Below, in pieces: positions 5,882 through 6,202 of a DNA stretch of 6,202 nt (positions are counted from its first letter, which is position 1; every line of letters starts with the position of its first letter). Origin of the DNA: a bacterium ADurb.Bin374. GTDB lineage: Bacteria > Riflebacteria > Ozemobacteria > Ozemobacterales > Ozemobacteraceae. Where the stretch lies: contig MWAR01000473.1 in the NCBI GenBank assembly GCA_002068715.1, positions 1 through 6,202 of the forward strand, given 5' to 3'. The notes below the pieces were generated by a model that saw only the letters and a list, made by a program, of their open reading frames with translations, was not told the DNA's origin and ran no database searches. A program made the position numbers and the translations under genes.

Positions 5882-6202
5882 ATGCTGACGGTCAGGGACC
5901 TCCTCCGCGAGATCGTCGCCAGGCTCGAGGCGGCGGGCGTGTCGGAACCGCGCCCCGGCGCTGCCCTGCTTCTCGCCGCGGTCATGAACGTGGAACGTGG
6001 CCGTCTGCCGCTCATCTACCCAGAGCCGGCAAGTGACGCGCAGATCGCCCGGGCCCGCGAATGGACGGAGAGACGTTGCCGCAACGAGCCGATCCAGTAT
6101 ATTCTCGGAAGCTGGGAGTTCGCGGGACACCGTGTCCTTGTCGGTCCCGGGGTGCTCATCCCGCGTCCGGAAACCGAAGAATGGCTCGAACGCCTCGCCT
6201 CC
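5882..6202 (+). CDS. prmC: Peptide chain release factor N5-glutamine methyltransferase (N-terminal part, cut by window end)
   Basis: The frame is open from the ATG at 5882 to the last base: 107 residues of a protein usually about 280 long. PrmC (HemK) uses S-adenosylmethionine to methylate the glutamine of the GGQ motif in RF1 and RF2, which raises termination efficiency. Residues 1-75 fit the N-terminal helical substrate-binding domain (TVRDLLREIVARLEAAGV, then RRCRNEPIQYILG at 65-76). Residues 77-99 carry the highly conserved link into the methyltransferase domain, SWEFAGHRVLVGPGV then LIPRPETE. The SAM-binding glycine motif and the NPPY catalytic motif lie beyond the window. The gene starts seven bases after prfA with no good ribosome binding site, so it probably depends on translation of prfA. 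The prfA-prmC pair is widely conserved. Confidence 0.95.
   Translation, partial: MLTVRDLLREIVARLEAAGVSEPRPGAALLLAAVMNVERGRLPLIYPEPASDAQIARAREWTERRCRNEPIQYILGSWEFAGHRVLVGPGVLIPRPETEEWLERLAS

Noticed and set aside
4816..6015. Open frame of 399 codons on the minus strand across prfA and prmC
   Set aside because: It lies opposite unmistakable prfA and the start of prmC, and its translation shows no family features.

Overview
This looks like chromosomal DNA from a GC-rich, Gram-negative (diderm) bacterium. The diderm call rests on a gene whose product has a signal peptide, a periplasmic helical-repeat domain and a C-terminal outer-membrane-type beta-barrel ending in Phe. The lineage cannot be named from this sequence. 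Nothing marks the window as phage, plasmid or insertion-sequence DNA. All genes read rightward, and all five visible stop codons are TGA.

Left half (1-3717): three envelope genes in a row. The first is a TPR protein with one N-terminal hydrophobic segment; its frame is open at the left edge, so it may be the tail of a larger membrane protein. Four bases after it comes a secreted HExxH zinc peptidase of the peptidase MA (gluzincin) type with a TPR-like C-terminal half. After a 123-base gap with an AT-rich patch comes a TPR / Pro-Ala linker / beta-barrel protein. All three are built around exported or membrane-anchored helical repeats, which suggests a shared job at the cell envelope. What that job is cannot be read from the sequence.

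Middle (3718-3976): a 259-base non-coding spacer full of structure. It holds an 89-base, two-armed inverted repeat built from CACGGAG/CTCCGTG modules, then two shorter inverted repeats, then a good sigma-70-type promoter (TTGACA, 17 bases, TAGGCT with an upstream TG) and a ribosome binding site.

Right half (3977-6202): an operon of housekeeping genes. A trimeric-type purine nucleoside phosphorylase overlaps prfA (peptide chain release factor 1) by four bases (GTGA). prfA is followed after seven bases by prmC (hemK), the methyltransferase that modifies the GGQ glutamine of release factors; prmC is cut by the right edge. prfA-prmC is a classic functional pair; the phosphorylase is a nucleotide-salvage partner placed in front of it. 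The phosphorylase has Asp where the human enzyme has the base-reading Asn243, so its base preference may be altered.

I found no RNA gene, CRISPR array or complete mobile gene. No wholly new system is evident. The least explained items are the palindromic element in the middle spacer and the three-gene TPR envelope cluster.
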